Positions 15,649 through 23,830 of a stretch of 36,500 bases of DNA are shown here, in pieces; position 1 is the first letter of the stretch; each line of letters begins with the position of its first letter. This DNA comes from Bacteroidota bacterium (lineage in GTDB: Bacteria > Bacteroidota > Bacteroidia > Chitinophagales > Chitinophagaceae). The position numbers and the translations under genes are program-made. The DNA lies in assembly GCA_023391895.1 (NCBI GenBank), contig JAEWAC010000004.1, positions 1 through 36,500 of the forward strand, read 5' to 3'. The notes beneath the pieces are model-generated. The model was not told the origin of the DNA. It made no database searches and saw only the letters and a list, made by a program, of their open reading frames with translations.

Positions 15649-15780
15649 ATGAAAGTATCAAGTCAATCTTACCGTTTTAGAAAACGCAGAATGCTGGTAA
15701 CCTACTCCATTATTAGCGTAGGCCTTTTAATGATTTTCTTTTTAATGTATTTGATCAATCATTTTTCCTACACCAGCTAA
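15649..15780 (+). CDS. Small single-pass membrane protein, 43 aa
   Basis: The ATG at 15649 opens 43 codons: a basic N-terminus (MKVSSQSYRFRKRRM) followed by one strongly hydrophobic helix (SIISVGLLMIFFLMYLI) and a short polar tail. The arrangement gives a cytoplasmic N-terminus by the positive-inside rule. A good terminator 26 bases after the stop supports a real, short transcription unit. In-frame sequence upstream would extend it to 62 residues but looks non-coding. Function unknown. Confidence 0.5.
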   Translation: MKVSSQSYRFRKRRMLVTYSIISVGLLMIFFLMYLINHFSYTS

Positions 15781-15805
15781 CAGGAACAGCTACCATTAAA
15801 TGAAC

Positions 15806-15838
15806 AAACCTGGGTATTTGATCCCGGGTTTTTCTTTT
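15806..15838 (+). terminator. Terminator after the small membrane protein
   Basis: A 9-bp stem (AAACCTGGG / CCCGGGTTT, one G-T pair) with an 8-base loop, followed by TTCTTTTT. Confidence 0.8.
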
Positions 15839-15889
15839 TAGAAACCTATAGATTGACGGGTAGATGGCGGAATGGCAGCCGCACAGTAA

Positions 15890-16092
15890 GAGAGTTGACG
15901 GATGACAGTTGACAGCAGAGAGTTGATGGTTGACCGTTGGCGGTTGACCGCAGGAAAGAGATTCTTTCAAAAACCCATGCTGGTGTGTTGAGTGTTGATC
16001 GTTGTTCGTGAACAAAAAGACTTTTAAAAACCCATAGTGACGGTTATCCAATCTGTGCAATCCTTTTTCAAATCCGCGAAATCCGTGATCCC
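15890..16092 (+). repeat. Left mosaic repeat island beside the decarboxylase gene
   Basis: A dense set of repeat units: several GTTGAC/GTTGAT tracts (15894-15953), CTTTCAAAAACCCATGC at 15964-15980, and CTTTTAAAAACCCATAGTG at 16021-16039. The last leads into a unit ending AATCCGCGAAATCCGTGATCC at about 16091. The 16021-16092 part has an inverted copy at 18058-18130, with about 60 of 70 bases matching by eye. TGGTTGACCGTTGGCGGTTG also recurs inverted near 18167-18187. Confidence 0.7.
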
Positions 16093-16128
16093 ACTTGATT
16101 CAAACCCCCTATTGGTTGCGGCTTTGAA

Positions 16129-17730
16129 TCAAGCTTTCTGTTGCATCCGCAATTGTGCATGTAGTTTTTTCCCTTCCTGCAGTACTTCGGTTACCAAGGC
16201 TTCCAGGTGGGCGTAGGTGGTTCTGAAGTTAACAATGCAAACCCGCAAACAATACATTTTATCAACAATCGCATTGGACAAAAAAACTTTTCCGCCGGTT
16301 TGCAAAACATTCAGCAACTGCTCATTCAATGTATTTAAATAGGCTTCGTTACCCACCGGTTCTGCCGCCAGTTCGATAGGTATATATCGGAAGGTAGTGA
16401 TGCTAAGATGCTGCGATACGGGCTGCAGCGCCTCCTGTTGGGCTACTAGTTGAAACAGCTTTTGGGCTAACGCAATATCGGCCCGAATCATGTTTTCATA
16501 CCCCTTTCGGCCGGCCTGCCGGATGCCCAGCCACACTTTTAAGGCACGAAAGCCCCTTGAGTTTTGTAAGCCGTAATCGTAATAATTGATACCCGGATCA
16601 GCCGCATCACCCTCAAAATTGTAATACTCCGGATGAAAGCTGAAGGTATCGGTAAGAAATTGCGCCTGGCGCACCAAGATGCAACCGGCCTCCAGTGGGC
16701 TGTACAACCATTTGTGCGGATCAATGGCGATAGAATCGGCGCTGCTCAATCCTTTGAAAGTTTCGGCATAGTCCGGCAATAAGGCAGCCGGCGCACCATA
16801 AGCGCCATCTATATGAAACCACAGGTTGTACTGCTGGCAGATGTTAGCAATTTCAGCCAGGGGGTCTACCGCACCCGTACTGACCGATCCCGCAGTACCC
16901 ACTACCAAAAAAGGGGCATAACCTTTTTGCAGGTCTGCGGTTATCTGCTGCTCCAGCCTGGTCACGTCCATCTGCTGCAATCGGTTCATGTCGACCCACC
17001 GGATCGCATTGGTACCCAACCCAAATAAGTCAGCCGCTTTTTGTATCCAGGTATGCGTTCCCCGGGAGCAGTAAATCAATAACGGCTGGTGCGGCCGGCG
17101 GCCCTTTTCCCGCTCCTTTCCTTTACCGCCATCGGCTTCTGAAAACTCTTTCCATCCACTGAAGCCTTCCTGCCGTATATCCCAGCCTGCTTTCGCCCTG
17201 CGGGCAGCCAGAAAACCAACAAAGTTGGCCATGTTGCCGCCGCTCACAAACAAGCCGCTGCTGCCTGCGGGAAAGCCAACCCACTCTGCCAGCCATTGAA
17301 TGGTCTGCCGCTCTATTTCAGTAGCCATGGGCGACAGGGTATAGGCCCCAACATTGGGATTGACCGCCGCGGCCAGCAGGTCGGCCAACGCACCGATGGG
17401 CGTAGCAGATGAAGTAATATAACCCCAAAAGCTGGGATGGCCGTTAAACAGCGAATGGTTGAACAAAAGGGCTGCGGCTTCTTCTATCAGCGTATGGGTC
17501 GGCGTTCCGTTAAGAGGCAGCGGAGCATGGCCCAGAATGGATCGGATTTTTGACGGCGGTTCTCCGGTAGTAACGGGCATGTGCGGCAAATCGTGCAAAA
17601 AAGCGGCAATCCTGTCCACCAGTTGGTGTCCTGCTTCAGCAAACGCTTCAGGACTCATAGCTAAAGGAGCTTCTTGTAGTGCGGCCGGGTTAGCGGGGTC
17701 CATATCAACAATTAAAGCATAAGTTGCCAT
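16129..17730 (-). CDS. Group II pyridoxal-phosphate decarboxylase (aromatic amino acid/glutamate type)
   Basis: About 533 residues from the ATG at 17730; M10 (17703) is an equally plausible start, and an in-frame ATG at 17931 would pull in repeat DNA. The family decarboxylates aromatic L-amino acids, glutamate or related substrates in the cytosol. Features: HPSFWGYITSSATP (98-111), SGGNMANF (163-170), HIDGAYGAP (306-314) with the PLP-nitrogen aspartate, and the cofactor Lys340 in IDPHKWLYSPLEAG. An insertion at about 190-215 (SGWKEF...GKGKEREKGRRP) is highly charged and unusual. The substrate cannot be assigned. Inverted copies of a repeat lie on both sides of the gene. Confidence 0.88.
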   Translation of the reverse strand: MATYALIVDMDPANPAALQEAPLAMSPEAFAEAGHQLVDRIAAFLHDLPHMPVTTGEPPSKIRSILGHAPLPLNGTPTHTLIEEAAALLFNHSLFNGHPSFWGYITSSATPIGALADLLAAAVNPNVGAYTLSPMATEIERQTIQWLAEWVGFPAGSSGLFVSGGNMANFVGFLAARRAKAGWDIRQEGFSGWKEFSEADGGKGKEREKGRRPHQPLLIYCSRGTHTWIQKAADLFGLGTNAIRWVDMNRLQQMDVTRLEQQITADLQKGYAPFLVVGTAGSVSTGAVDPLAEIANICQQYNLWFHIDGAYGAPAALLPDYAETFKGLSSADSIAIDPHKWLYSPLEAGCILVRQAQFLTDTFSFHPEYYNFEGDAADPGINYYDYGLQNSRGFRALKVWLGIRQAGRKGYENMIRADIALAQKLFQLVAQQEALQPVSQHLSITTFRYIPIELAAEPVGNEAYLNTLNEQLLNVLQTGGKVFLSNAIVDKMYCLRVCIVNFRTTYAHLEALVTEVLQEGKKLHAQLRMQQKA

Positions 17731-17846
17731 TCCGCTGGCTAAAGAAAGGTACAACTTTTCTCCTTCAGGGAGGCGCTGCCGGCCTGATAGCAGAGGTTGT
17801 AAATGGATGCCTATTTGTGAATGAAGAGTTGAGTGTTTGAGAAGTT

Positions 17847-18267
17847 GATATGGGGTTTTAAAGCAGTGACATGCTTCTCGTTGTTGCCTTTTTAATTGGA
17901 CGGTTTTTTCTGTTGCTTCTTGCCTTGTCATCCCAACGAAAGAGGGATCTCAGCGACAACCGCCTTCAGCCAGATCATAGCACGCCGCAACAGCGGCACC
18001 ATAGACTGTTTTCACCCAATCTTTCCTGCACTCCTGCGCAAACAATATGGGTTTTTGAATCACAGATTTCACGGATTTTAAAAGGATTTCACAGATTGGA
18101 TAACCGTCACCATGGGTTTTTAAAAGACTTTCTTTCTGTCAACTATCATCTGTCAACTTTTATCAACAATCAACCACCAACGGTCAACCACATAGGGCTT
18201 TAAAGCAGTTGCCGGAGGCTGCTATCAGCAACTGATTGCTGCCAGTATTTTAAAAACCCATGCCCAC
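17847..18267 (-). repeat. Right mosaic repeat island beside the decarboxylase gene
   Basis: Minus-strand copies of the dispersed motif lie at 17847-17864, 18045-18058, 18111-18129 and 18191-18206, with one plus-strand copy at 18247-18267. A region of about 70 bases at 18058-18130 is an inverted relative of 16021-16092. TTGAC tracts (in reverse) lie at 18135-18190. A decayed GTCATCCC...GGGATCTC unit is at 17929-17953. The rest of 17731-18335 holds no gene. Confidence 0.7.
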
Positions 18268-18308
18268 AAGTCAGCAAGTTTCGGGTTTTCATTGCCTGGT
18301 GGCGGGGG

Positions 18309-18316
18309 TACCTTTG
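18309..18316 (+). promoter_or_regulatory. Probable -7 element of the Ada/Ogt-like gene
   Basis: TACCTTTG matches TAnnTTTG and ends 19 bases before the ATG at 18336. No convincing -33 TTG sits at the usual spacing. Confidence 0.4.
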
Positions 18317-18335
18317 AGTTGTAAATTCATATAAG

Positions 18336-19184
18336 ATGGACACACAGGAAACCCTCAACTTCAACCGCATTGCGGAAGCCATTGAATACCTCGGGCAGCA
18401 CTTTAAAGACCAGCCCCACCTGGATGCAGTAGCAGAAAAAGTGCACCTGAGTCCCTACCATTTTCAACGCCTGTTTACCGACTGGGCAGGTGTAAGTCCC
18501 AAAAAGTTTTTGCAGTACCTAACGCTGGATTATGCCAAGGGCATCTTAAAAGACCCCAAAGCCACTTTGATGGATGCCGCTTTTGAAGCGGGGCTTTCCG
18601 GCACCGGAAGGTTGCACGACCTCTTTATTACCATTGAAGGCATGACACCCGGCGAGTATAAAAATGGCGGAGCGGCCCTATTCATCAACTATAGTTTTGC
18701 AGAAAGTCCTTTCGGAAACTTAATCGTAGCCTCAACCGCCAAAGGCATTTGCTATATGGCCTTTGCAGATGAGGAGCAAAATGCACTGCAGGACCTGCAA
18801 CGGCATTTTCCCAATGCCCAATACCGGCAAATGACGGATTTAATACAACAAAATGCCCTGCATATTTTTAGGCACGACTGGAGCCAGCCCGAGCAGATCA
18901 AACTGCACCTGAAGGGTACTGCTTTTCAGCTAAAGGTGTGGGAAACGTTGCTGAAAGTGCCGGCAGGCAGCTTAGCTACCTACCGCCGCATTGCCGAAAA
19001 AATCAGTAAGCCTGGCGCGTTAAGGGCCGTGGGTACGGCTATTGGTCAAAATCCTGTAGCTTTTATCATCCCGTGTCACCGGGTTATTCAATCATCCGGC
19101 GCCATTGGCGGCTACCACTGGGGCACCACCAGAAAAACAGCCATGATTGGCTGGGAAGCTGCCAAAGCGGAGGTTTTCGCCTGA
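18336..19184 (+). CDS. AraC-type HTH / O6-methylguanine-DNA methyltransferase fusion
   Basis: 282 residues. Residues 12-108 form an AraC-type double helix-turn-helix (AVAEKVHLSPYHFQRLFTDW, then DAAFEAGLSGTGRLHDLF and GMTPGEYK). Residues 118-280 form the Ogt domain with acceptor Cys247 in PCHRV and the preceding GTAIGQNPVAFII. The Ogt domain removes alkyl groups from O6-methylguanine by irreversible transfer to the cysteine. Compared with E. coli Ada, the N-terminal zinc/phosphotriester domain is missing, so the usual methylation switch for transcription is absent; how the HTH is controlled is open. The gene stands alone with a likely promoter at 18309. Confidence 0.92.
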   Translation: MDTQETLNFNRIAEAIEYLGQHFKDQPHLDAVAEKVHLSPYHFQRLFTDWAGVSPKKFLQYLTLDYAKGILKDPKATLMDAAFEAGLSGTGRLHDLFITIEGMTPGEYKNGGAALFINYSFAESPFGNLIVASTAKGICYMAFADEEQNALQDLQRHFPNAQYRQMTDLIQQNALHIFRHDWSQPEQIKLHLKGTAFQLKVWETLLKVPAGSLATYRRIAEKISKPGALRAVGTAIGQNPVAFIIPCHRVIQSSGAIGGYHWGTTRKTAMIGWEAAKAEVFA

Positions 19185-19968
19185 ATACAACAGGTTTGAA
19201 TGATTGCAGCACCTGGGCAGAAGCAATGTTACGCTTTTCAACCTGGTACTTCTAAAAAGCTATAGGATGTAGAGATAAAAGGGCTATGACTGAAAGTGCT
19301 TTATTAAAATAGCCATAGGCCTTCTTATGCGATAAGCCCAGTACCTCCGGTTTGTGTTCAAGTTGTGGCAGGATACATACATGCTGCGAAAAACAGCCAA
19401 CGCAGTAGTGGCAAGTTGCAGGTAAGGTCAAGGCTCACAAATGCTGTAATAATGTTAATGGCAAGGAATAAACATATACGAAAAACAGAGAAAATGAACC
19501 AATAAGGCGTCGGGCTCGATAAGGAGTTGTTTATTGGAAAGAGGAAAGGAATAAGAGCCTTTGCGAATATGAACTTTTTATTAAATATTTGTAAATTACC
19601 AGCTGAATTCTTTTCCTTTCATCCTATTTGAAGCGTCTACAGTATTCGTATATTTTTTATGACAACACGTTTATTATGAGAAATAGGAATTTAATCGATC
19701 TGAATTCGTGGGAGATTTATTTACTATCTATAGTTCTTATGTTGATGCTATCCATTATTGCAAAGTTTATCCTGGATTGACTTTGAATAAGAAGTGTTTT
19801 ATCCTATTAAAAGGCCCATAGATTTAATTTCATTCAAATTTTAAGCAAGTTGCCGGTCATTGGCACCCAGTACATCAAAATCGAAATTGATGAGATAGCT
19901 CCTACGTGTAATTGACCGATAAAAAAATCTCCGGAAGGCCCATTGAGTATAATTGAAAACCACCGAAC
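19185..19968. other. AT-rich spacer with decayed sequence next to the IS
   Basis: About 780 bases, clearly more AT-rich than the chromosome to the left. It holds dispersed-motif-like pieces at 19249-19267, 19300-19320 and 19805-19822, a possible 34-codon ORF at 19676, and on the minus strand a short open frame ending near 19834 that is cut by the IS (ends MYWVPMTGNLLKI) and could be the tail of a broken gene. Confidence 0.4.
19676..19780 (+). CDS. Possible tiny membrane protein, 34 aa
   Basis: The ATG at 19676 opens MRNRNLIDLNSWEIYLLSIV and continues with a strongly hydrophobic stretch to FILD. A basic/polar head and one membrane helix would fit a small membrane protein, but such ORFs arise easily in AT-rich DNA. 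There is no terminator or clear promoter. Confidence 0.2.
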   Translation: MRNRNLIDLNSWEIYLLSIVLMLMLSIIAKFILD

Positions 19969-19970
19969 TA

Positions 19971-20785
19971 GGTTGTGTTGACAGTAAAGTTCTTTGATTG
20001 TGTTTAAAAGTAGGAGCTTTGTTGTAAAGCTTTTGTGTATGCGCAGGTACAGTGTGTCGGATGAGTTTTGGAGCAGTATCAGGGGTGTGCTGCCAGTCAA
20101 AGGCACCAGCAGCGATAAGCGGCTCTTTGTGGATGCTTTGGTTTGGGTGGCTAAAAGCGGAGCACCCTGGCGGGACCTGCCTTCCCGCATTGGTAAGTGG
20201 AACACGGTATACCAGCGCTTTCGCCGCTGGAGCCGGGTGGTGTATGGCAGCAGGTCTTTGAGCGCTGTACTGATGCCGATCTCAAAGAACTGCTCCTGGA
20301 CTCCGCCACCGTAAGACTCCACCAGCAGGGCGCAGGAGCCCCTAAAAAAAGGGGTGCAGTCCACCGGGCGGAGCCGGGGTGGGCACACCTCTAAGGTGCA
20401 CCTGGCCATCAAAGCCAAGGGCCGGGCGCAACGCATGGTGCTTTCCCAGGGGCAAGGGCCCGATGTAAGTTTGGCTGAGGCCTTACTGCTTGGACTAAAG
20501 CCACAGGTAGTGATTGCAGATCGGGGTTATGATTTCGATACCGTGATGCATCGCACTGAACTGGCGGGTGCAAAGGCGGTTATTCCACCCAAACGTAACC
20601 GAAGGGTGCAGCGCTCGGTTGACGGGAAGCTTTATGCAAAGAGGAACATCATTGAACGCTACGTCCACAAACTCAAAGGCTTTAGAAGAATCGCTACCCG
20701 TTATGATAAAACCGATACTAGCTATCTTGGCTTTCTTTGCCTGGCTGCCGCTATCATAAACGTCAAGGCTACTGTCAACACAACC
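19971..20785 (+). mobile_element. IS5-family insertion sequence, 815 bp
   Basis: Perfect 16-bp terminal inverted repeats, GGTTGTGTTGACAGTA at 19971-19986 and its complement at 20770-20785, flanked by TA (or CTA) on both sides (19969-19970 and 20786-20787). This is the target duplication expected of the IS427/IS1031 groups. It contains one DDE transposase gene in broken frames. The intact ends suggest a fairly recent insertion. Confidence 0.92.
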
Positions 20786-20788
20786 TAA
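20039..20788 (+). pseudogene. IS5-family transposase, frame-disrupted
   Basis: From the ATG at 20039 (MRRYSVSDEFW...) the protein follows the IS5/IS1031 pattern WRDLPSRIGKWNTVYQRFRR. The frame then changes near 20235-20241, within GGGTGGT, giving GVWQQVFERCTDADLKELLLDSATVRLHQQ with the first catalytic Asp. It changes back at seven A (20344-20350), giving STGRSRGGHTSKVHLAIKAK, IADRGYD (second Asp) and ERYVHKLKGFRRIATRYDK (Glu). The first and last parts share one frame, so the changes cancel. Two mutations, or one mutation plus slippage on the A-run, would explain it. The TAA stop at 20786-20788 is made from the flanking TA plus one base. Confidence 0.85.
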
Positions 20789-20910
20789 TTAATGTCATAG
20801 GCTGTTAGGGATATATTTAATACCTTTTCTATACAATTAGCTCCCTATCTATATCCGCGGCTGTACTTCCCTGATTACGGTTAAATCATATTTCTTCACT
20901 TTAAAAAGTT

Positions 20911-21492
20911 ATGAACATGAAACCGCTTCTTTTTTCATTTGCTGCTATTTTTTTTATGGCTGCTACTGCAAATGCTCAAGTGACTAAAGTAAAGCACAAA
21001 GAAGATAATATGCAGGCAAAAAACGCGGCAGCTATGAACCAAAATATGCCGGACGTTAAAGCTCCTTACTCGGCAACTTTTTCATCGCAATGGAAAACGG
21101 TTGATAACTCCAGGCTGGCGAATATCGCCTTAACCATCATGAAGGATATGGAGGAGAACCATCCCAATGCACATGCTGATTGGTTTAGCGATAGCATCGT
21201 TTTTTACAATCCTGAAAATGGAATGATGATAAAAGGAAAGGATCAGGTGATGGAAGCAAGGCAAAAGATGAGGGATAATACCTCTACAATAAAAAATACC
21301 ATTTCTAACTATGCAACGCTACACAGCACGGATAAAAATGTAACCGGCGTGTTAGTAGAAGGTACCAGACAGGCCACCCTTAAAGACGGAACGGATCGGT
21401 CCGGAGACTTTTTTATCATATTTGGATTTGATGATCAGGGTAAAGTAGGAATGATCAAACCTTATATGGCTCCCCGTCCCAAAGGGCAGTAA
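20911..21492 (+). CDS. Exported NTF2-like (SnoaL-like) protein
   Basis: 193 residues. An N-terminal signal peptide (MNMKPLLFSFAAIFFMAATANA, cleavage before QVTK) is followed by a polar spacer rich in M, N, K and Q. A domain of about 115 residues resembles the NTF2/SnoaL fold: a helix (NIALTIMKDMEENHPNAHADWF), strands FYNPENGMMIKGKDQV, GVLVEGTRQATLKDG and a final FFIIFGFDDQGKVGMIKPY. Such proteins bind small ligands or act as small enzymes; no catalytic residues can be assigned. The gene has a strong terminator and lies alone after the IS. Confidence 0.72.
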   Translation: MNMKPLLFSFAAIFFMAATANAQVTKVKHKEDNMQAKNAAAMNQNMPDVKAPYSATFSSQWKTVDNSRLANIALTIMKDMEENHPNAHADWFSDSIVFYNPENGMMIKGKDQVMEARQKMRDNTSTIKNTISNYATLHSTDKNVTGVLVEGTRQATLKDGTDRSGDFFIIFGFDDQGKVGMIKPYMAPRPKGQ

Positions 21493-21496
21493 GATG

Positions 21497-21536
21497 ATTA
21501 TCAAAGAACCCTCACAACTGAGGGTTCTTTGATAAT
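21497..21536 (+). terminator. Terminator hairpin after the NTF2-like gene
   Basis: A perfect 18-bp inverted repeat (arms 21497-21514 and 21519-21536, core AAAGAACCCTCA / TGAGGGTTCTTT) with a 4-base loop, starting four bases after the stop codon. There is no long T-run after it. Confidence 0.75.
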
Positions 21537-21767
21537 GAGATACAGGTTATATAAGATGTACAAATTGCTCGGTTACTCATACTCCTTCACACCCTTCTTT
21601 AGTATGCCTATAAAGACCTCCAATGCGGAGACACCGAAGGTCAGGCATGCATCGCTTCATTTGGATGCTGAGTCGATTGTTCTAAAAACAATTTTCTTGG
21701 CTAAAAACAGGGGACCAATATATGACTGTACTCATAATGACCTTTTGTGAATCCTCATCAGTATAAA

Positions 21768-22349
21768 TCATGGTTTTATTTGGATGTTGCCATTGGTTAT
21801 TGGGTAAATTGTAAGACCAGGCATGTTGGTGCAATCTTGCCCATTCGATAAAGCACTTATACCGCTGGTTCGATCCGGAGGTGCATTAGCTCCTTCTCCA
21901 GTGTCACCAACATTGAAACTAAACCTGGCACCAACATAATAATAAAGTGACAAATCCTGATCTGCCCGAACTTTAGTTATAACGCCGCTAAGTTTTGCCA
22001 AACCGCCCTGGACATTGATGCAATCAATATCTCCCCACACATCTAAATCTTCTGAACGATAGACTAAGTGCCCTTGTGCACTCCCGTCTTTTTTTAAAAT
22101 AGCATCCAGAGAAAAATGCGTTAAATGTTCCTCACCAATATACACGCCAGCATCATAGATGCCTCCACCACTTATAATGGTATTTCCATTACCATTATTG
22201 GCTGAAAGACCTACCTCTTGTACATTCTTTTCAGCAAGGCTGATTTGATCACTGGATGATTGTGGACTGATGTCGGTTTTGGAGCAGCCATTAGGCATAA
22301 AAAAGTACAGCAATAAAACTGCTAATTGATAAACATGGATCTTTTTCAT
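21768..22349 (-). CDS. Putative lipoprotein, 193 aa
   Basis: Start taken at the ATG at 22349 (MKKIHVYQLAVLLLYFFMPNGCSK); the longer frame adds 16 leader residues. A basic head, hydrophobic helix and Cys22 form a weak lipobox (MPNGC), so it is probably a surface or periplasmic lipoprotein. The mature part has a low-complexity NGNGNTIISGGG stretch. A beta-rich domain follows (HFSLDAILKKDGSAQGHLVY, SEDLDVWGDIDCINVQG, LAKLSGVITKV), a pattern common in uncharacterised secreted Bacteroidetes proteins. Two cysteines (CINV, DCTN) could form a disulfide. Function unknown. Confidence 0.7.
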   Translation of the reverse strand: MKKIHVYQLAVLLLYFFMPNGCSKTDISPQSSSDQISLAEKNVQEVGLSANNGNGNTIISGGGIYDAGVYIGEEHLTHFSLDAILKKDGSAQGHLVYRSEDLDVWGDIDCINVQGGLAKLSGVITKVRADQDLSLYYYVGARFSFNVGDTGEGANAPPDRTSGISALSNGQDCTNMPGLTIYPITNGNIQIKP

Positions 22350-23035
22350 GGTTATTTGTTTAGGTTGAAAAATCAAGTCTAAAAAGGTTGATATCAACGG
22401 GCAAGTAAAATCCAGAGAGTAGCAGGGGAAAATAGAAATTAAAATAGAGTAGTTCTACAGATGGAAACAGCAGTTGTTCTATTAGTTAAATTAATATATG
22501 TTTGATTGATTTGCAAAAAATTATTTAAGGAGTTAAAGGAATAAACTCCCATATCCAAACACCGGAGGTCAAGTAAACACCCTATTTACTTGAAAAGCTA
22601 ACGAGGTATACGCAACATCCATGTTAGATATTATTGATATTTAAGAGAATTAACATGGAAATTGCCTCTATAGCTACCCCATAAATAAAACCGCCTTGCA
22701 AGTAGTTTACTTACAAGGCGGTTTGTCTTCTGTAGCCCCAAGGGTGGAAAACTCGAACCAAATGCTTCAGGATTTAAGGGATTTATGTCCCTTATTGGGT
22801 ATTACTGGGTAAAACTGACCAGAAAAATAGTTCGAGCTTTTCGAGGTCTATAAAATTAGTTCTCACTAATTTTCAGATCGGCAAACGGATTCTACTCCAC
22901 CGTTTACCTAAGGGACAAGACTTCTCAAAGTCTGGCTCCATGTTTCAAACTATTTAAAATTACTGGAATGGGGTCAGCACAAAAGCTACTTAATTTTCCG
23001 TCTGCCAGCCTTGCGGTAAGTCTTTGTTCGATGAG
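22350..23035. other. Spacer with two hairpins
   Basis: About 690 bases without a convincing gene. Contents: a 9-bp perfect hairpin TCAAGTAAA/TTTACTTGA (22569-22593), the terminator at 22688-22724, and AT-rich sequence. The piece at 22731-22760 (GTAGCCCC...CTCGAACC) superficially resembles the 3' end of a tRNA on the minus strand. Confidence 0.4.
22688..22724 (-). terminator. Terminator-like hairpin downstream of the SDR gene
   Basis: AAACCGCCTTG and CAAGGCGGTTT (11 bp) with an extended inner stem (AAGTA/TACTT). The T-rich tail TTTTATTTAT lies on the minus-strand side. The minus-strand gene upstream is the SDR (stop at 23036), about 310 bases away. Confidence 0.6.
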
Positions 23036-23830
23036 TTATAAAATAGATCGCAGCAATCCTCCTTCCACGCGAATTGAAGCACCATTTGTTGCTGAAGCCA
23101 ACGGACTTGAATAATAAACTACTGTGTCGGCAATTTCTTCAACAGTGGCAAACCGTTGCAAGAGAGAAGTTGGACGCATATTTTTAAAGAAGTTGTTTTC
23201 AACGTCTTCAATAGATGTATTATTTGCCTTTGAGAGGTCTTCCATAAAATCACTTACTCCTTTCGACTTTGTAGGCCCTGGTAAGATGGAGTTGACGGTT
23301 ACATTAGACCCTTTCGTCAGTTCCGCTAATCCTCTACTAACTGCTAATTGAGCAGTTTTCGTCATTCCGTAATGAATCATTTCATCTGGAATGAAAACAG
23401 CCGATTCACTGGAAATAAAGATAATTCTACCCCAATTCTTTTGAAGCATTTTCGGGAAGTATTGTCTTGAAAGACGAATACCACTCATAACATTTACTTC
23501 GAAGAGCCGGAACCAATCTTCATCCGAAATATCCGTAAACGTTTTGGGTTCAAAAATGCCTGCGTTATTAATTAATATATCAACCTCTGGCAATTCATTA
23601 AGTAAGCGATTGACGTCCTCAACTTTTGAAAAGTCCGCAGGAATACCAGAAACTTTTGCTTTCGGCATCCATGTCTTTAATTGGGCTAAGGCGTTTTCGA
23701 CACTTTGTTTTGTTCTTCCATTGATAGTTACTTCAGCTCCTTCAGCCAAGAACCTTTGTGCAGTGGCAAATCCGATACCGGCCGTTGAGCCACTTACGAA
23801 TACGGTTTTATCGTTGAGTTTTAAATCCAT
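23036..23830 (-). CDS. SDR family NAD(P)-dependent oxidoreductase
   Basis: 264 residues, classical short-chain dehydrogenase. Cofactor motif SGSTAGIG (13-20), NNAG, the catalytic serine region IFISSES and the YxxxK motif (YGMTK) are all present, with the C-terminal GASIRVEGG. It oxidises or reduces an unknown alcohol/carbonyl substrate. The start at 23830 is the natural first methionine. Base composition is visibly more AT-rich than that of the metabolic genes at 2-13 kb, consistent with acquisition in the accessory stretch 19-27 kb. Confidence 0.9.
   Translation of the reverse strand: MDLKLNDKTVFVSGSTAGIGFATAQRFLAEGAEVTINGRTKQSVENALAQLKTWMPKAKVSGIPADFSKVEDVNRLLNELPEVDILINNAGIFEPKTFTDISDEDWFRLFEVNVMSGIRLSRQYFPKMLQKNWGRIIFISSESAVFIPDEMIHYGMTKTAQLAVSRGLAELTKGSNVTVNSILPGPTKSKGVSDFMEDLSKANNTSIEDVENNFFKNMRPTSLLQRFATVEEIADTVVYYSSPLASATNGASIRVEGGLLRSIL

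Noticed and set aside
15890..15955. GTTGAC-rich tract as a set of promoter -35 boxes
   Set aside because: TTGACA is not the Bacteroidetes promoter consensus, and the same tract recurs inside other repeat islands.
17731..17931. N-terminal extension of the decarboxylase to 17931
   Set aside because: It would read through a copy of the dispersed repeat and sequence unlike the family N-terminus.
21529..21750. 73-codon plus-strand ORF
   Set aside because: It begins inside the terminator of the NTF2-like gene and has no recognisable features.
22731..22760. tRNA-like 3' end (GTAGCCCC...CTCGAACC) as an attachment-site duplicate
   Set aside because: The would-be T stem does not pair and the match to the tRNA-Arg end is only generic, so I do not call it a tRNA or att site.
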